NCBI GenBank assembly: GCA_045599305.1
Contig: JAZRVU010000118.1
Coordinates: 1 to 28,799, forward strand
Reading direction: 5' to 3'
DNA: 28,799 bases
From: SIG588 sp045599305
Lineage (GTDB): Bacteria; Bacillota; Clostridia; Oscillospirales; Acutalibacteraceae
Positions 8,308 through 18,085 of this stretch are shown in pieces. Numbering within the stretch: the first letter of the stretch is position 1; the number at the start of each line of letters is the position of its first letter. The translations under genes were made by a program, and so were the position numbers. The notes beneath the pieces were generated by a model. That model saw nothing but the letters and a program-made list of their open reading frames with translations, made no database searches and had not been told where the DNA came from.

Positions 8308-8924
8308 AGCGCACCTTCTTTCAGTTCACAGAACGCCCGCAGGATCGCCAGCCCCGTATTCCCGCTCTTTTCGGGGTGGAACTGGCAGCCCATCACGTTG
8401 CCGTCGGCCACCGCCGCGGTGATCGGCACGCCGTATTCGGTCGTGGCGATCACGCTCTCCTCACACCCCACACCGCAGTAGGAGTGGACGAAATACACAT
8501 GGTCACCCTCGCGGATATATTTGAACAGCGGGTGAGGTTTGCAGAAGGCGAGGGCGTTCCAGCCCATGTGGGGAATTTTTAAATCCTGCACGCGCTCGGC
8601 GATGGGACGGATCTCGCCGCGAATCAGCGCCAGACCGGGGTGCTCGCCGTATTCCCAGCTTTTTTCGAACAGCAGCTGCATCCCCAGGCAGATGCCCATG
8701 ATCGGCTTACCGGCGGCCGCCGCCGACGTGAGCACCGGCCACAGTCCCGAGGCACGCAGTTTTTCGGCGGCATCCTCGAAAGCGCCCACGCCCGGCAGAA
8801 TGATGCGGTCGGCCGCGGCCAGCACGGCGGCATCGGCGGTCACCACCGCCTCTTCGCCGATCTTTTGAAGCGAGGAAACCAGCGAAAACAGGTTGCCGAC
8901 GCCGTAATCCACAATAGCGGTCAT
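8301..8924 (-). CDS. hisH: imidazole glycerol phosphate synthase, glutaminase subunit
   Basis: A 207-aa class I glutamine amidotransferase that supplies ammonia to HisF. The triad is visible: Cys79 in GICLGMQ, His183 and Glu185 in CQFHPEKSG. The oxyanion segment PGVGAF is conserved. Length is normal (about 200 aa). Its start overlaps the hisB stop by one base and its end overlaps hisA by 7 nt. The ATG at 8924 gives the expected N-terminus, MTAIVDYGVGN. Confidence 0.96.
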   Translation of the reverse strand: MTAIVDYGVGNLFSLVSSLQKIGEEAVVTADAAVLAAADRIILPGVGAFEDAAEKLRASGLWPVLTSAAAAGKPIMGICLGMQLLFEKSWEYGEHPGLALIRGEIRPIAERVQDLKIPHMGWNALAFCKPHPLFKYIREGDHVYFVHSYCGVGCEESVIATTEYGVPITAAVADGNVMGCQFHPEKSGNTGLAILRAFCELKEGALC

Positions 8925-9511
8925 TACAAAACTCCTTTGGTGGAGGGGATCTCGTTTTTAAAATCCCCGTCGATGCTCACCGCCCGGCGCAGACTGCGCG
9001 CGGCGGATTTAAAAGCGCCTTCGATGATGTGGTGGGAATTTTTCCCGGCCAGCTGCCGCAGATGCAGCGCACACGCCGCCTGCCGCACGAAGCCGAGCCA
9101 GAATTCCTCCACCAGTTCGGTGTCGAAATCACCCACCTTCTGGGTGGGGATATCGAGGGCGAAGCCGAGATAGGCGCGGCCGGACAGGTCCACCGCGGTC
9201 AGAATGAGCGATTCGTCCATCGGCAGCACGGTGTCGCCGTAGCGGCAGATGCCGCGCTTGTCGCCCAGCGCCTCAGAAAACGCCTGACCCAGCGCGATGC
9301 CGATATCCTCCACCGTGTGGTGGTAGTCCACCTGTACGTCCCCGCGGCAGTGCACCGTCAAATCAAAACGGCCGTGGGAGGCAAACAGGGTGAGCATATG
9401 GTCAAGAAAGCCGCAGCCGGTGTCGATCTCGCTTTTGCCGGTGCCGTCCAGACAGAGGGTGAGCGAAATATCGGTCTCGGCGGTCTTGCGTGTCACAGTG
9501 GCAGTTCTCAT
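8924..9511 (-). CDS. hisB: imidazoleglycerol-phosphate dehydratase (monofunctional)
   Basis: A 195-aa Mn-dependent dehydratase converting imidazole glycerol phosphate to imidazole acetol phosphate. The metal-binding motifs FLDHML, DYHHTVED, MDES, EFW and KNSHHIIEG are all seen. It has no HAD phosphatase domain, unlike the enterobacterial HisB, which is why a separate histidinol-phosphatase (hisK) is needed and is found at the end of the operon. The start overlaps the hisC stop by 4 nt. Confidence 0.97.
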   Translation of the reverse strand: MRTATVTRKTAETDISLTLCLDGTGKSEIDTGCGFLDHMLTLFASHGRFDLTVHCRGDVQVDYHHTVEDIGIALGQAFSEALGDKRGICRYGDTVLPMDESLILTAVDLSGRAYLGFALDIPTQKVGDFDTELVEEFWLGFVRQAACALHLRQLAGKNSHHIIEGAFKSAARSLRRAVSIDGDFKNEIPSTKGVL

Positions 9512-10568
9512 GTTCTCTCCTTCAGAATATCGGCCGTGATCGAAAGGAACTGATCCATCTGTTCGTCGCTGCCGATGGTGATACGGTTATAGTCGCTGAT
9601 GCGCGGAAGATCGAAGTGGCGGATCAGCACCCCGCGCTCTTTCAGCGCCAGATACAGTTCCTTGCCGCCGATGGCGGGGTGTGCCGCGAACAGGAAATTG
9701 GCGGCGGATGCGGTCATGGTGAAGCCGAGCGCGCAAAGCCGGTCGGCGGTGCGGGCACGGGTGGCCATGATGGCCTGCCGCGTCTCTTCAAAATACGCCT
9801 CGTCCGCCAGCGCGCCGATGCCGGCGGCCATGGTCATGCGGTTGATGTTGTAGGGGTTGGTGGAGTATTTCACGGTGTTCAGGTCGCGGATGAGGTCGCG
9901 GCAGCCCGCGCCGAAGCCCAGTCGTCCGCCCGCCAGCGAGCGGGACTTGGAAAAGGTGCGGCAGACGAGCAGGTTATCATAGCGGTGAATGAGGTCGAGC
10001 GCACTTTCGCCGCCGAAGTCGATGTACGCTTCGTCCACCACCACGACGCGGTCGGGATCGGCCGCCACGATGCGCTCGATTGCCGCTTTGGAAAGCAGGA
10101 TGCCGGTGGGCGCGTTGGGGTTGGCGATGAAGACCGTTTTGCCGCCGCCGAGGTAGTCGGCCGGGTCGATGGTGAGATCGTCCTTCAGCGGGATGGTCTC
10201 ATAGGGGACACCGTTCAGCGCGGCGAAAACAGGGTAAAAGCCATAGGTGATGTCGGGGAAGACTGCGGGGTGGTCGGCATCGCAAAACGCCATGAAAGCG
10301 AAGTTCAGGATCTCGTCCGAGCCGTTGGTGAAAAGGATCTCATCCTTTTCCACCCCCAGTTTTTCCGCCGCCACGGCGACCAGCTGCCGGCATTCGGGGT
10401 CGGAATACAGCTGCAGATCGCCCGCTTCCTGCCGCGCCAGCCGTGCGGCCAGCGGCGAGGGCGGGAAGGGGGACTCGTTGGTGTTCAGCTTGATGTATTG
10501 CCGCTCCTGCGGCTGCTCGCCCGGCACATAGGGGACGAGCGATGCGTATTTGCGGCTGAAAAATCGGC

Positions 10569-10572
<4 letters not shown>
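9508..10572 (-). CDS. hisC: histidinol-phosphate aminotransferase
   Basis: A 354-aa fold-type I PLP enzyme that transaminates imidazole acetol phosphate with glutamate to histidinol phosphate. The Schiff-base lysine lies in TFSKSRSLAGGRLGF. Other family marks are the N-terminal LNTNESPF, NGSDEILNF, NPNAPTG, DEAYIDF, and the C-terminal LIRHFDLPR. Length is typical (about 350 aa). It overlaps hisD and hisB by 4 nt each. Members can also transaminate aromatic keto acids; no second aminotransferase is present in this operon. Confidence 0.95.
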
Positions 10573-11845
<1,273 letters not shown>

Positions 11846-11849
<4 letters not shown>

Positions 11850-13414
11850 TGTTCTGCCTCCGTGATGGTATAAAGTCCTTCTGCGATCCGGCGGATCGCC
11901 TCCGCCTTGAATTTGAACGCCGCCTTGTTGGCGATCAGCCGCGCGCTGATGGGGATGATGGTGTCGATCACTTCCAGATCGTTTTCCTTGAGGGTGGTGC
12001 CGGTCTCGACGATGTCCACGATGACGTCCGAAAGCCCCAGAATGGGCGCGATCTCGATGGAGCCGTTGAGGTGGATGATGTCGATATCCCGCCCCTGTGC
12101 GCGGTAGTGGGTCTTGGCGATGTGGGCAAATTTGGTGGCCACACGCAGGGTCCCCGCCGGGTCGTCGCAGTACCCCTTTGGGGCGGCGACCGCCATGCGG
12201 CAGCGCCCTTTTTTAAGGTCGAGCAGCTCGTAGATATCCGGCTCATATTCCAGCAGGATGTCTTTTCCCGCCACGCCGATATCCGCGGCGCCGCGCTCCA
12301 CATAGATGGGCACGTCGGAGGGCTTCACCCAGAAATAGCGCACCCGCTTTTCGGGATTTTCGAAGATCAGCTTGCGGTTGGGCTCCAGAATGGCGGGGCA
12401 CTCATATCCCGCGGCGGCAAACAGGGCGTAGATCTTTTCGCCCAGCCGCCCCTTGGGCAGCGCCACATTGATGAAATCGTCCGCGGCGGCCGGTGCGGGG
12501 GAGGACAGGTCGATCCGATCGAGCACATCGGTGTAGACGGCGAAGCCCACCGCGCTCGCACGGCGTCCCATCCGCCGCATCAGCTTGTCGTATTGACCGC
12601 CCGAGAGCACGTCCGTGGGGATGTCCCGCACAAAGCCCTTGAACACGATACCGTTGTAATAATGGATATCGCCCATGACGGAAAAGTCGACCTGCAGCAT
12701 CGGGGCGGCGGGGGTGGCGGCCAGCGCGTCCAGCACGCGGCAGAAGCCGGCGGCGGTCTTCAGGCCGGTCCCGGCCAGCAGGGCGGCCGCCTGTGCGGCA
12801 TCGCCGTGCAGCGCCAGTAGCTGCTCCAGCAGAGCGGCGGCCTCCTTGTCGGCACAGTCGGCACACAGGGCGGCGGCTTCGTGGGGATTCTTTTCCCCGA
12901 TGGCGCGGTAGAGCGCCCGCTGCCGCTCGGCGTCCGGCGCCAGCCGCTCGACCACCTCGGCCAGAATGTCCAGATCCGACAGCGCCAGCACGGCGGTGCC
13001 GGAGAGCATCTGCAGGCTTTCGGCGGCCAGAGTCAGCGTCTCCACGATCTCGCGCTCGCCCACGCGGCCGAAGCACTCCACGCCCGCCTGCATGATCTCC
13101 ATAAACGAGCCGGTGCCCTTGGACACCCGGTAGACGTTCTCGTTATAGTACACTTTCTGCGTTTCGTCGGGGGTGTCCGGGCTGTTTTTGATGATGGAGA
13201 GGGTCACGTCCGGCTTGAGTGCCATCAGTTTGCCGTCGGTATCGGTGAAGGTGATGACGTTGTCGGACACCAGAAAGTCCTTGTTGCCGGCATAGAGGTC
13301 ATATTCCTCGAATTTGCTCATGCGGTAGGGGCGGTAGCCGTGGGACTGGTAAAGCTGCCGCAGGGCAAACACGATCTTTTCACGGTTTTGCAGGACATTT
13401 TCATTTATCGTCAT
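11846..13414 (-). CDS. hisZG: fused ATP phosphoribosyltransferase regulatory and catalytic subunits (HisZ-HisG)
   Basis: A 522-aa single polypeptide holding both halves of the hetero-octameric ATP phosphoribosyltransferase, the first and feedback-controlled step of the pathway. Residues 1 to about 303 are HisZ, a class II HisRS-like paralogue: GYRPYRMSKFEEYDLY, LKPDVTLSI, VYYNENVYRVS, MEIMQAGVECFG, VLSGGQYD and AVGFAVY. A Pro/Ala-rich linker (SSPAPAAADD) follows. Residues about 314-522 are short-form HisG: ALPKGRLGEKIY, GAADIGVAGKDIL, HLNGSIEIAPI and the PRPP loop VETGTTLKEN. There is no Met or ribosome binding site at the HisG junction, so separate translation is unlikely. ATG 13414 is chosen for GGAG 8 nt upstream; it overlaps the hisR end by 14 nt. 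HisZ and short HisG are usually separate genes. Confidence 0.94.
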
Positions 13415-13709
13415 CGGTCTTCTCCGTTTCCGCCATCCGGTCGATGGCCGTTCTGTATCCGTTGGCACCGTAGGTCAGCGCACGGTTGACACGGCTGATG
13501 GTGGCGGTGCTGACCCCCACCTCGGCCGCGATCTTCTGATAGTTGTAGCCGCGGTCGAGCAAAACGGCGGTGTCCAGCCGCTGCGCCATATCCCGAAGCT
13601 CCTTGATGGTGCAGAGGTCCTCCAGAAACGCCCGGCATTCCTCGGGTGTGCGAATGGCGGCGATCACCCGAAACAACCGCTCGGTCGATTCGTTATGGAA
13701 ATCAGACAT
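13401..13709 (-). CDS. hisR: YerC/HisR-type TrpR-family repressor of the his operon
   Basis: A 102-aa DNA-binding protein of the YerC/YecD branch of the TrpR superfamily, close to the usual length of about 100 aa. The core LEDLCTIKELRDMAQRLDTAVLLDRGYNYQKIAAEVGVSTATISRVNRALTYG holds the Trp-repressor helix-turn-helix. ATG 13709 is chosen since AGGAGG lies 6 nt upstream; the in-frame ATG at 13715 directly abuts that ribosome binding site. As first gene of the his operon it is probably autoregulated through the palindrome 18-41 bp upstream. From what I recall, regulon studies assign YerC-type proteins as histidine-biosynthesis repressors (HisR) in Firmicutes; the ligand is presumably histidine, which the sequence cannot show. 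Confidence 0.9.
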   Translation of the reverse strand: MSDFHNESTERLFRVIAAIRTPEECRAFLEDLCTIKELRDMAQRLDTAVLLDRGYNYQKIAAEVGVSTATISRVNRALTYGANGYRTAIDRMAETEKTDDDK

Positions 13710-13726
13710 ACGCATCCTCCTGCATT

Positions 13727-13750
13727 TGATAATATGATAGCATATTATCA
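13727..13750. promoter_or_regulatory. probable HisR operator
   Basis: A perfect inverted repeat with arms TGATAATATG (13727-13736) and CATATTATCA (13741-13750) around ATAG. It covers the -10 hexamer and the expected start point of the his promoter, an ideal place for repression. The first gene of the operon encodes a TrpR-family repressor, making it the natural ligand of the site. Confidence 0.82.
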
Positions 13751-13770
13751 CGATAAAGCGGTAAAGTCAA
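13742..13770 (-). promoter_or_regulatory. his operon promoter
   Basis: On the minus strand, TTGACT (13765-13770), a 17-bp spacer and TATAAT-like TAATAT (13742-13747). The start point should fall near 13735, leaving a leader of about 26 nt. This is too short for a T-box or peptide attenuator, so control is expected at initiation. Confidence 0.82.
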
Positions 13771-13812
13771 GTACCCTGCCGATATTTTTTTGAAAAAATA
13801 TCGGCAGGGTAC
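13771..13812. terminator. 20-bp perfect hairpin between argF and the his promoter
   Basis: Arms 13771-13790 and 13793-13812 are exact reverse complements around a 2-nt centre, with a GC-rich base and an A6/T6 apex. It starts 6 nt past the argF stop, so it probably ends arg transcription. Oddly, the T-run typical of an intrinsic terminator follows it on the plus strand (GTTTTT), not on the minus strand where arg mRNA is made. Its other edge abuts the his -35 box. Confidence 0.55.
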
Positions 13813-13818
13813 CGTTTT

Positions 13819-14805
13819 TCATGACAGGGTGGCGGCCATCACGGCCTTGATGGTGTGCAGACGGTTCTCGGCCTCGTCGAACACGATCGACTGCGGGCCC
13901 TCGAAGACCTCGTCGGTCACCTCCATGCAGGTGAGACCGAACTTTTCGTGGATCTGCTGCCCCACGGTGGTCTCAAGATCGTGGAAAGCGGGCAGACAGT
14001 GCATGAAGCGGCATTGCGGGCCGGCCTTCTGCATCAGCGCGGCGTTCACCTGATAGGGCGAGAGAGCGCGGATGCGCTCCTCCCACACGGCGTCCGGCTC
14101 ACCCATCGAGACCCACACATCGGTGTAGATCACATCGGCGCCGGCCACGGCCGCGGCGGGGTCCTCTATGAACTCCAGCACGGCGCCGGTCCCGGCGGCG
14201 ATGGCGCGGCACTGCTCGATCAGCGCGGCATCGGGGAAATATTTTGCCGGGGCGCAGGCCACAAAGTGCATCCCCATTTTGGCACAGCCCACCATCAGCG
14301 AGTTGCCCATGTTGTAGCGGGCGTCCCCCATGTAGACCAGTTTTTTACCGGCGAGGGTGCCGAAATGCTCGCGGACGGTGAGGAAATCGGCCAGTATCTG
14401 GGTGGGGTGGAATTCGTTGGTCAGACCGTTCCACACCGGCACACCGGCGTATTTGGCCAGTGCTTCCACCCGTTCCTGCCCGAAGCCGCGGTATTCGATG
14501 CCGTCGAACATCCGGCCGAGCACGCGGGCGGTGTCGGCGATGCTCTCCTTTTTGCCGATCTGCGAGCCGGAGGGGTCGAGATAGACGGGGTGCATCCCGA
14601 GATCGGCCGCCGCCACCTCAAACGCGCAGCGGGTGCGGGTGCTGGTCTTTTCAAAGATGAGGGCGACCGAGCGCCCCTCGCACAGGCGATGGGGGATGCC
14701 GGCCTTTTTCTTCTGCTTTAAGTCGGCCGCCAGATTAAGCAGGCCGGTGATCTCTTCGGGGGTGAAGTCCAGAAGCTTGAGGAAGTGTCTGCCTTTCAGA
14801 TCCAT
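13819..14805 (-). CDS. argF: ornithine carbamoyltransferase
   Basis: A 328-aa cytoplasmic transferase making citrulline from ornithine and carbamoyl phosphate. The carbamoyl-phosphate loop STRTR is at residues 55-59, with HPTQ in the centre and the ornithine-side HCLPAFHD near the C-terminus. Length is typical (about 310-335 aa). It follows argBD by 13 nt and is the last gene of the arg operon. Location with argG/C/J/B/D indicates the anabolic enzyme rather than the catabolic arginine-deiminase one (arcB). Confidence 0.95.
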   Translation of the reverse strand: MDLKGRHFLKLLDFTPEEITGLLNLAADLKQKKKAGIPHRLCEGRSVALIFEKTSTRTRCAFEVAAADLGMHPVYLDPSGSQIGKKESIADTARVLGRMFDGIEYRGFGQERVEALAKYAGVPVWNGLTNEFHPTQILADFLTVREHFGTLAGKKLVYMGDARYNMGNSLMVGCAKMGMHFVACAPAKYFPDAALIEQCRAIAAGTGAVLEFIEDPAAAVAGADVIYTDVWVSMGEPDAVWEERIRALSPYQVNAALMQKAGPQCRFMHCLPAFHDLETTVGQQIHEKFGLTCMEVTDEVFEGPQSIVFDEAENRLHTIKAVMAATLS

Positions 14806-14818
14806 GGCGTGTCCCTCC

Positions 14819-16849
14819 TCATTCGGCGCAGGCGGCCTTGATGATCTCCACCGCCGCGGCGAGTGCGTCCATGGGGATGTTCAGCGCGGGCAGCAGACGC
14901 ACCCGGTCTTTGGCGGTGAGGCACAGCACGCCCTTTTCCAGGCAGGCGGCCACCACTTCGGCGGCGGGCTTGGTGGTCTTCAGGCCGATCATCAGCCCCA
15001 TGCCGCTGACCGATTCGATGCCGGGGGCACCGGTGAAAGCGTCGAACAGGAATTTGCTCTTGGCCTCCACACCGGCGAGCAGATCGTCGTCGATGCGCTC
15101 CAGCACGCTCAGCGCGGCGGCGCAGCAGACGGGGTTGCCGCCGAAGGTGGAGCCGTGTTCGCCGTGGCCGAGCACATCCTGCACCTTTTCGCTCATCAGG
15201 GTGGCGCCCAGCGGCAGACCGCCGGCCAGTCCCTTGGCGGTGGTGACGATATCCGGCTTGATGCCGTAGTGCATATAGGAATAGAGTTTGCCGGTGCGGC
15301 CGTTGCCGGTCTGCACCTCGTCGGCGATGAGCAGGATATCCCGCTTCTCGGCGTATTCCGCCACTTCGTTGACGAAGGACTTTTTCAGATCGTTCACGCC
15401 GCCCTCGCCCTGGATGCATTCGATCATGATGGCGGCGATCTTGTGCTTGGCGCCCAGCGCCTCCAGCTCGAAGATGTTATAGGCATCCACCGATTCGAAG
15501 CCGGGGGTGAGGGGATTGAACAGTTCGTGATAGTGATCCTGCCCGGTGGCGGCCAGCGTGGTGAGGGTGCGGCCGTGGAAGCTGTTCTTCAGGGTGACGA
15601 TGGTGTAGCAGCCGTCACCCTTCTTCTCAGCGGCATACTTTCTGGCCACCTTGATGGCGCACTCGTTGGCCTCGGCACCGGAATTGGAGAAGAAGACCTT
15701 GCTCATGCCGGTCTTTTCGCAGAGTTTTTCGGCCAGCAGGGCGCAGGGCTCGGTGTAATAGAGGTTGGAGGTGTGCTGCAGCTTGCCGGCCTGCGTGTTC
15801 ACCGCCGCCTGCCACTTGTCGTCGGCAATGCCGAAGGAGGTGACACCGATGCCGGAGCCCATGTCGATGTACTCCTTGCCGGTCTCGTCCCAGATCTTCG
15901 AGCCCTTGCCGTGGGAAAGCACCACCGGGAACCGGTTATAGGTGCCGGCAATGTATTGCTGATCCTTTTCCTTGATCGTCATATCTCTTTTTTTCGTAAA
16001 CATCGTACCGGCTCCTTCGTTGGTGAGCAGTTCCATCAGGATGGAATGGGGCACACGGCCGTCCATGATGACGACGTTTTCCACGCCCCGTTTCAGTGCT
16101 TCGGTGCAGCAGGCGACCTTCGGGATCATACCGCCGGAGATCACACCTTCCCGCCGCAGCTGTTCCGCTTCGCTCAGGCTGATCTCGGGGATGAGGGTCG
16201 CGGGGTCGTCCTTGTCCCGCAGGATGCCGGCGATGTCCGTCATCATGATGAGACGTTCGGCGCCCAGCGCACCGGCGATGTAGGCGGCGGCGGTGTCGCC
16301 GTTGATGTTGTAGGTGTTGCCGTCCTTATCGCAGCCCACGGTAGAGATGACGGGCACATAGCCCTTGGCCAGCAGGTCGTTCACGGGGGCGATGTGGATC
16401 TTGGTGATCTCGCCCACATAGCCGAGCCGTTCGTCCTTCACGGTGGCTTCGATCAGCCGGCCGTCCACGCCCGAGATGCCCATGGCCTTGCCGCCGTTCA
16501 TCTCCAGCAGGTTGACGAGCGACTTGTTCACCTTGCCCGCCAGCACCATCTGCACGATATCGACGGTCTCTTTATCCGTCACCCGCAGGCCGTCCACAAA
16601 CTCGGCTTTCTTGCCCAGTTTGCCCATCAGTTCGCTGATCTCGGGGCCGCCGCCGTGCACCAGCACCACCTTGACGCCGATCAGCCACAACAGCACGATA
16701 TCCTGCATGACCTGCTGCTTGAGTTCCTCGTTCACCATGGCGTTGCCGCCGTATTTGATGACGATGACCTTGCCCACATAGCGTTTGATATAGGGCAGTG
16801 CCTGTGTCAGCACCTCTGCCCGCTGCAAATTGGAAAACTGGTTCTCCAT
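14819..16849 (-). CDS. argBD: fused N-acetylglutamate kinase / acetylornithine aminotransferase (ArgB-ArgD), fusion to be verified
   Basis: As read, one 676-aa frame encodes two arginine enzymes. Residues 1-289 are ArgB: KYGGNAM, VLVHGGGPEI, YNINGDTAAA, MMTDIAGI, SGGMIPK. Residues 290-676 are ArgD, a PLP aminotransferase: TYNRFPVV, NSGAEANECAIK, SFHGRT, ECIQGEGG, ADEVQTGNGRTG, the Schiff-base lysine in TTAKGLAGGLPLG, and HGSTFGGNP. Each half has normal full length, with ArgD starting at its own Met290. The junction lies on an A7 run (15988-15994); with A6 the kinase would end at a TGA overlapping the Met290 codon by 4 nt, the spacing used elsewhere in these operons. So it may be a true fusion, a slippage site or a one-base sequence error. 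ATG 16849 is chosen for AAGGAG 6 nt upstream. Together with ArgJ it converts N-acetylglutamate to N-acetylornithine. Confidence 0.88.
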   Translation of the reverse strand: MENQFSNLQRAEVLTQALPYIKRYVGKVIVIKYGGNAMVNEELKQQVMQDIVLLWLIGVKVVLVHGGGPEISELMGKLGKKAEFVDGLRVTDKETVDIVQMVLAGKVNKSLVNLLEMNGGKAMGISGVDGRLIEATVKDERLGYVGEITKIHIAPVNDLLAKGYVPVISTVGCDKDGNTYNINGDTAAAYIAGALGAERLIMMTDIAGILRDKDDPATLIPEISLSEAEQLRREGVISGGMIPKVACCTEALKRGVENVVIMDGRVPHSILMELLTNEGAGTMFTKKRDMTIKEKDQQYIAGTYNRFPVVLSHGKGSKIWDETGKEYIDMGSGIGVTSFGIADDKWQAAVNTQAGKLQHTSNLYYTEPCALLAEKLCEKTGMSKVFFSNSGAEANECAIKVARKYAAEKKGDGCYTIVTLKNSFHGRTLTTLAATGQDHYHELFNPLTPGFESVDAYNIFELEALGAKHKIAAIMIECIQGEGGVNDLKKSFVNEVAEYAEKRDILLIADEVQTGNGRTGKLYSYMHYGIKPDIVTTAKGLAGGLPLGATLMSEKVQDVLGHGEHGSTFGGNPVCCAAALSVLERIDDDLLAGVEAKSKFLFDAFTGAPGIESVSGMGLMIGLKTTKPAAEVVAACLEKGVLCLTAKDRVRLLPALNIPMDALAAAVEIIKAACAE

Positions 16850-16865
16850 GGTCGCTCCTTTCCGA

Positions 16866-18080
16866 TCAGGTGCGGTAGTCACCGTTGATCTTGACGTAAT
16901 CGTATGTCAGATCGCAGCCCCAGGCGGTGGCGGCAGCGCCGCCCATGCCCAGCGTCACGAGGATCTCGATCTCTTTTTCCAGCAGGATCTCCTTGGCGGT
17001 CTCTTCCGAAAAATCCACGCCTGCGCCGTCGCGGCAGACCTCGATGGTGCCCTTGCCGCTTTTGAAGGAGACGCCGATCTTTTCCACGTCCACCGCCGCG
17101 CCGCTGTAGCCGATGGCGCAGAGCACGCGCCCCCAGTTGGCGTCGGCACCGAACATGGCGGCCTTGAGCAGGCTGGAGCAGATGACGCTCTTGGCCACCT
17201 TTTTGGCGGTCGCCTCATCGGCGGCGCCGCTCACATGGCATTCCAGCAGTTTGGTCGCGCCCTCGCCGTCACCGGCGATCAGGCGGCACAGATGCACCGT
17301 CACGGTGTTGAGCGCTTGCATGAAGGCGGTGAAGTCCGCCCCCTCGGCGGTGACGGGGTCGTTGCCCGCCATGCCGTTGGCCAGCACGGTGACCATGTCG
17401 TTGGTGGAGGTGTCACCGTCCACGCTGACCATGTTGAAGGTGCCGGCGATGTCGGTGGAAAGCGCCTTTTGCAGCATCTCGGCCGAGATGGCCGCATCGG
17501 TCGTGATGAAGACGAGCATGGTGGCCATGTTCGGGTGGATCATGCCGCTGCCCTTGGCGATGCCGCCCATGCGGCAGGTCTTGCCGCCCAGCGTGAACTC
17601 CACCGCCGCCTCTTTCATCACGGTGTCGGTCGTCATGATGCCCTCGGCCGCATCGGCGCTGCCGTCGGCCTTCAGTGCCCCGACCAGCGCGGGGATGCCC
17701 GCGGCGATGGGCGCCAGATCGAGCGGCTGCCCGATCACGCCGGTGGAGGCCACCACGATATCGTCGGCCGAAAGCCCCAGCGCATCGGCGGCCAGCGTGC
17801 TCATCTTTTCGGCGATCTCGATGCCGTCGGCGTTGCAGGTGTTGGCATTGCCGCTGTTGCATATGATCGCCTGCGCCCTGCCGTTGTGCAGGTGCTGGCG
17901 GGTCACGGTGAGGGGCGCGCCCTTCACGAGATTGGTGGTGTAGACCGCCGCCGCGCTGGCGGGGGCCTCACTCACGATCAGCGCCAGATCCTTTTTGGTT
18001 TTGTTTTTGCGGATCCCGCAATGGATCCCGCCGGCCGTGAAGCCCTTTGCGGCGCAGACGCCGCCTTTGATCAGTTCCAT
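16866..18080 (-). CDS. argJ: bifunctional glutamate N-acetyltransferase / ornithine acetyltransferase
   Basis: A 404-aa Ntn-type enzyme that recycles the acetyl group from N-acetylornithine to glutamate, allowing the cyclic arginine pathway. It is made as a precursor that self-cleaves before a threonine; the site is visible in GIAKGSGMIHPNMATMLVF (Ala-Thr bond). Other marks are NSGNANTC, STGVIGQPL, SVDGDTSTND and GADANWGR. ATG 18080 is chosen because AAAGGTG lies just upstream; an in-frame GTG at 18089 falls inside that ribosome binding site. It lies 5 nt after argC and 16 nt before argBD. Absence of argE or argA in the window agrees with a recycling pathway. Whether it also uses acetyl-CoA cannot be read from sequence. 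Confidence 0.95.
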   Translation of the reverse strand: MELIKGGVCAAKGFTAGGIHCGIRKNKTKKDLALIVSEAPASAAAVYTTNLVKGAPLTVTRQHLHNGRAQAIICNSGNANTCNADGIEIAEKMSTLAADALGLSADDIVVASTGVIGQPLDLAPIAAGIPALVGALKADGSADAAEGIMTTDTVMKEAAVEFTLGGKTCRMGGIAKGSGMIHPNMATMLVFITTDAAISAEMLQKALSTDIAGTFNMVSVDGDTSTNDMVTVLANGMAGNDPVTAEGADFTAFMQALNTVTVHLCRLIAGDGEGATKLLECHVSGAADEATAKKVAKSVICSSLLKAAMFGADANWGRVLCAIGYSGAAVDVEKIGVSFKSGKGTIEVCRDGAGVDFSEETAKEILLEKEIEILVTLGMGGAAATAWGCDLTYDYVKINGDYRT

Positions 18081-18085
18081 GTGAT

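Noticed and set aside
13415..13468. Longer N-terminus for HisZ-HisG
   Set aside because: The extra 18 residues overlap the hisR coding region and have no homology to HisZ; the ATG at 13414 has GGAG at good spacing.
14633..16888. A 751-codon open frame on the plus strand opposite argBD
   Set aside because: Same cause: it mirrors ArgB and ArgD, and its translation is compositionally biased and matches no family I recognise.
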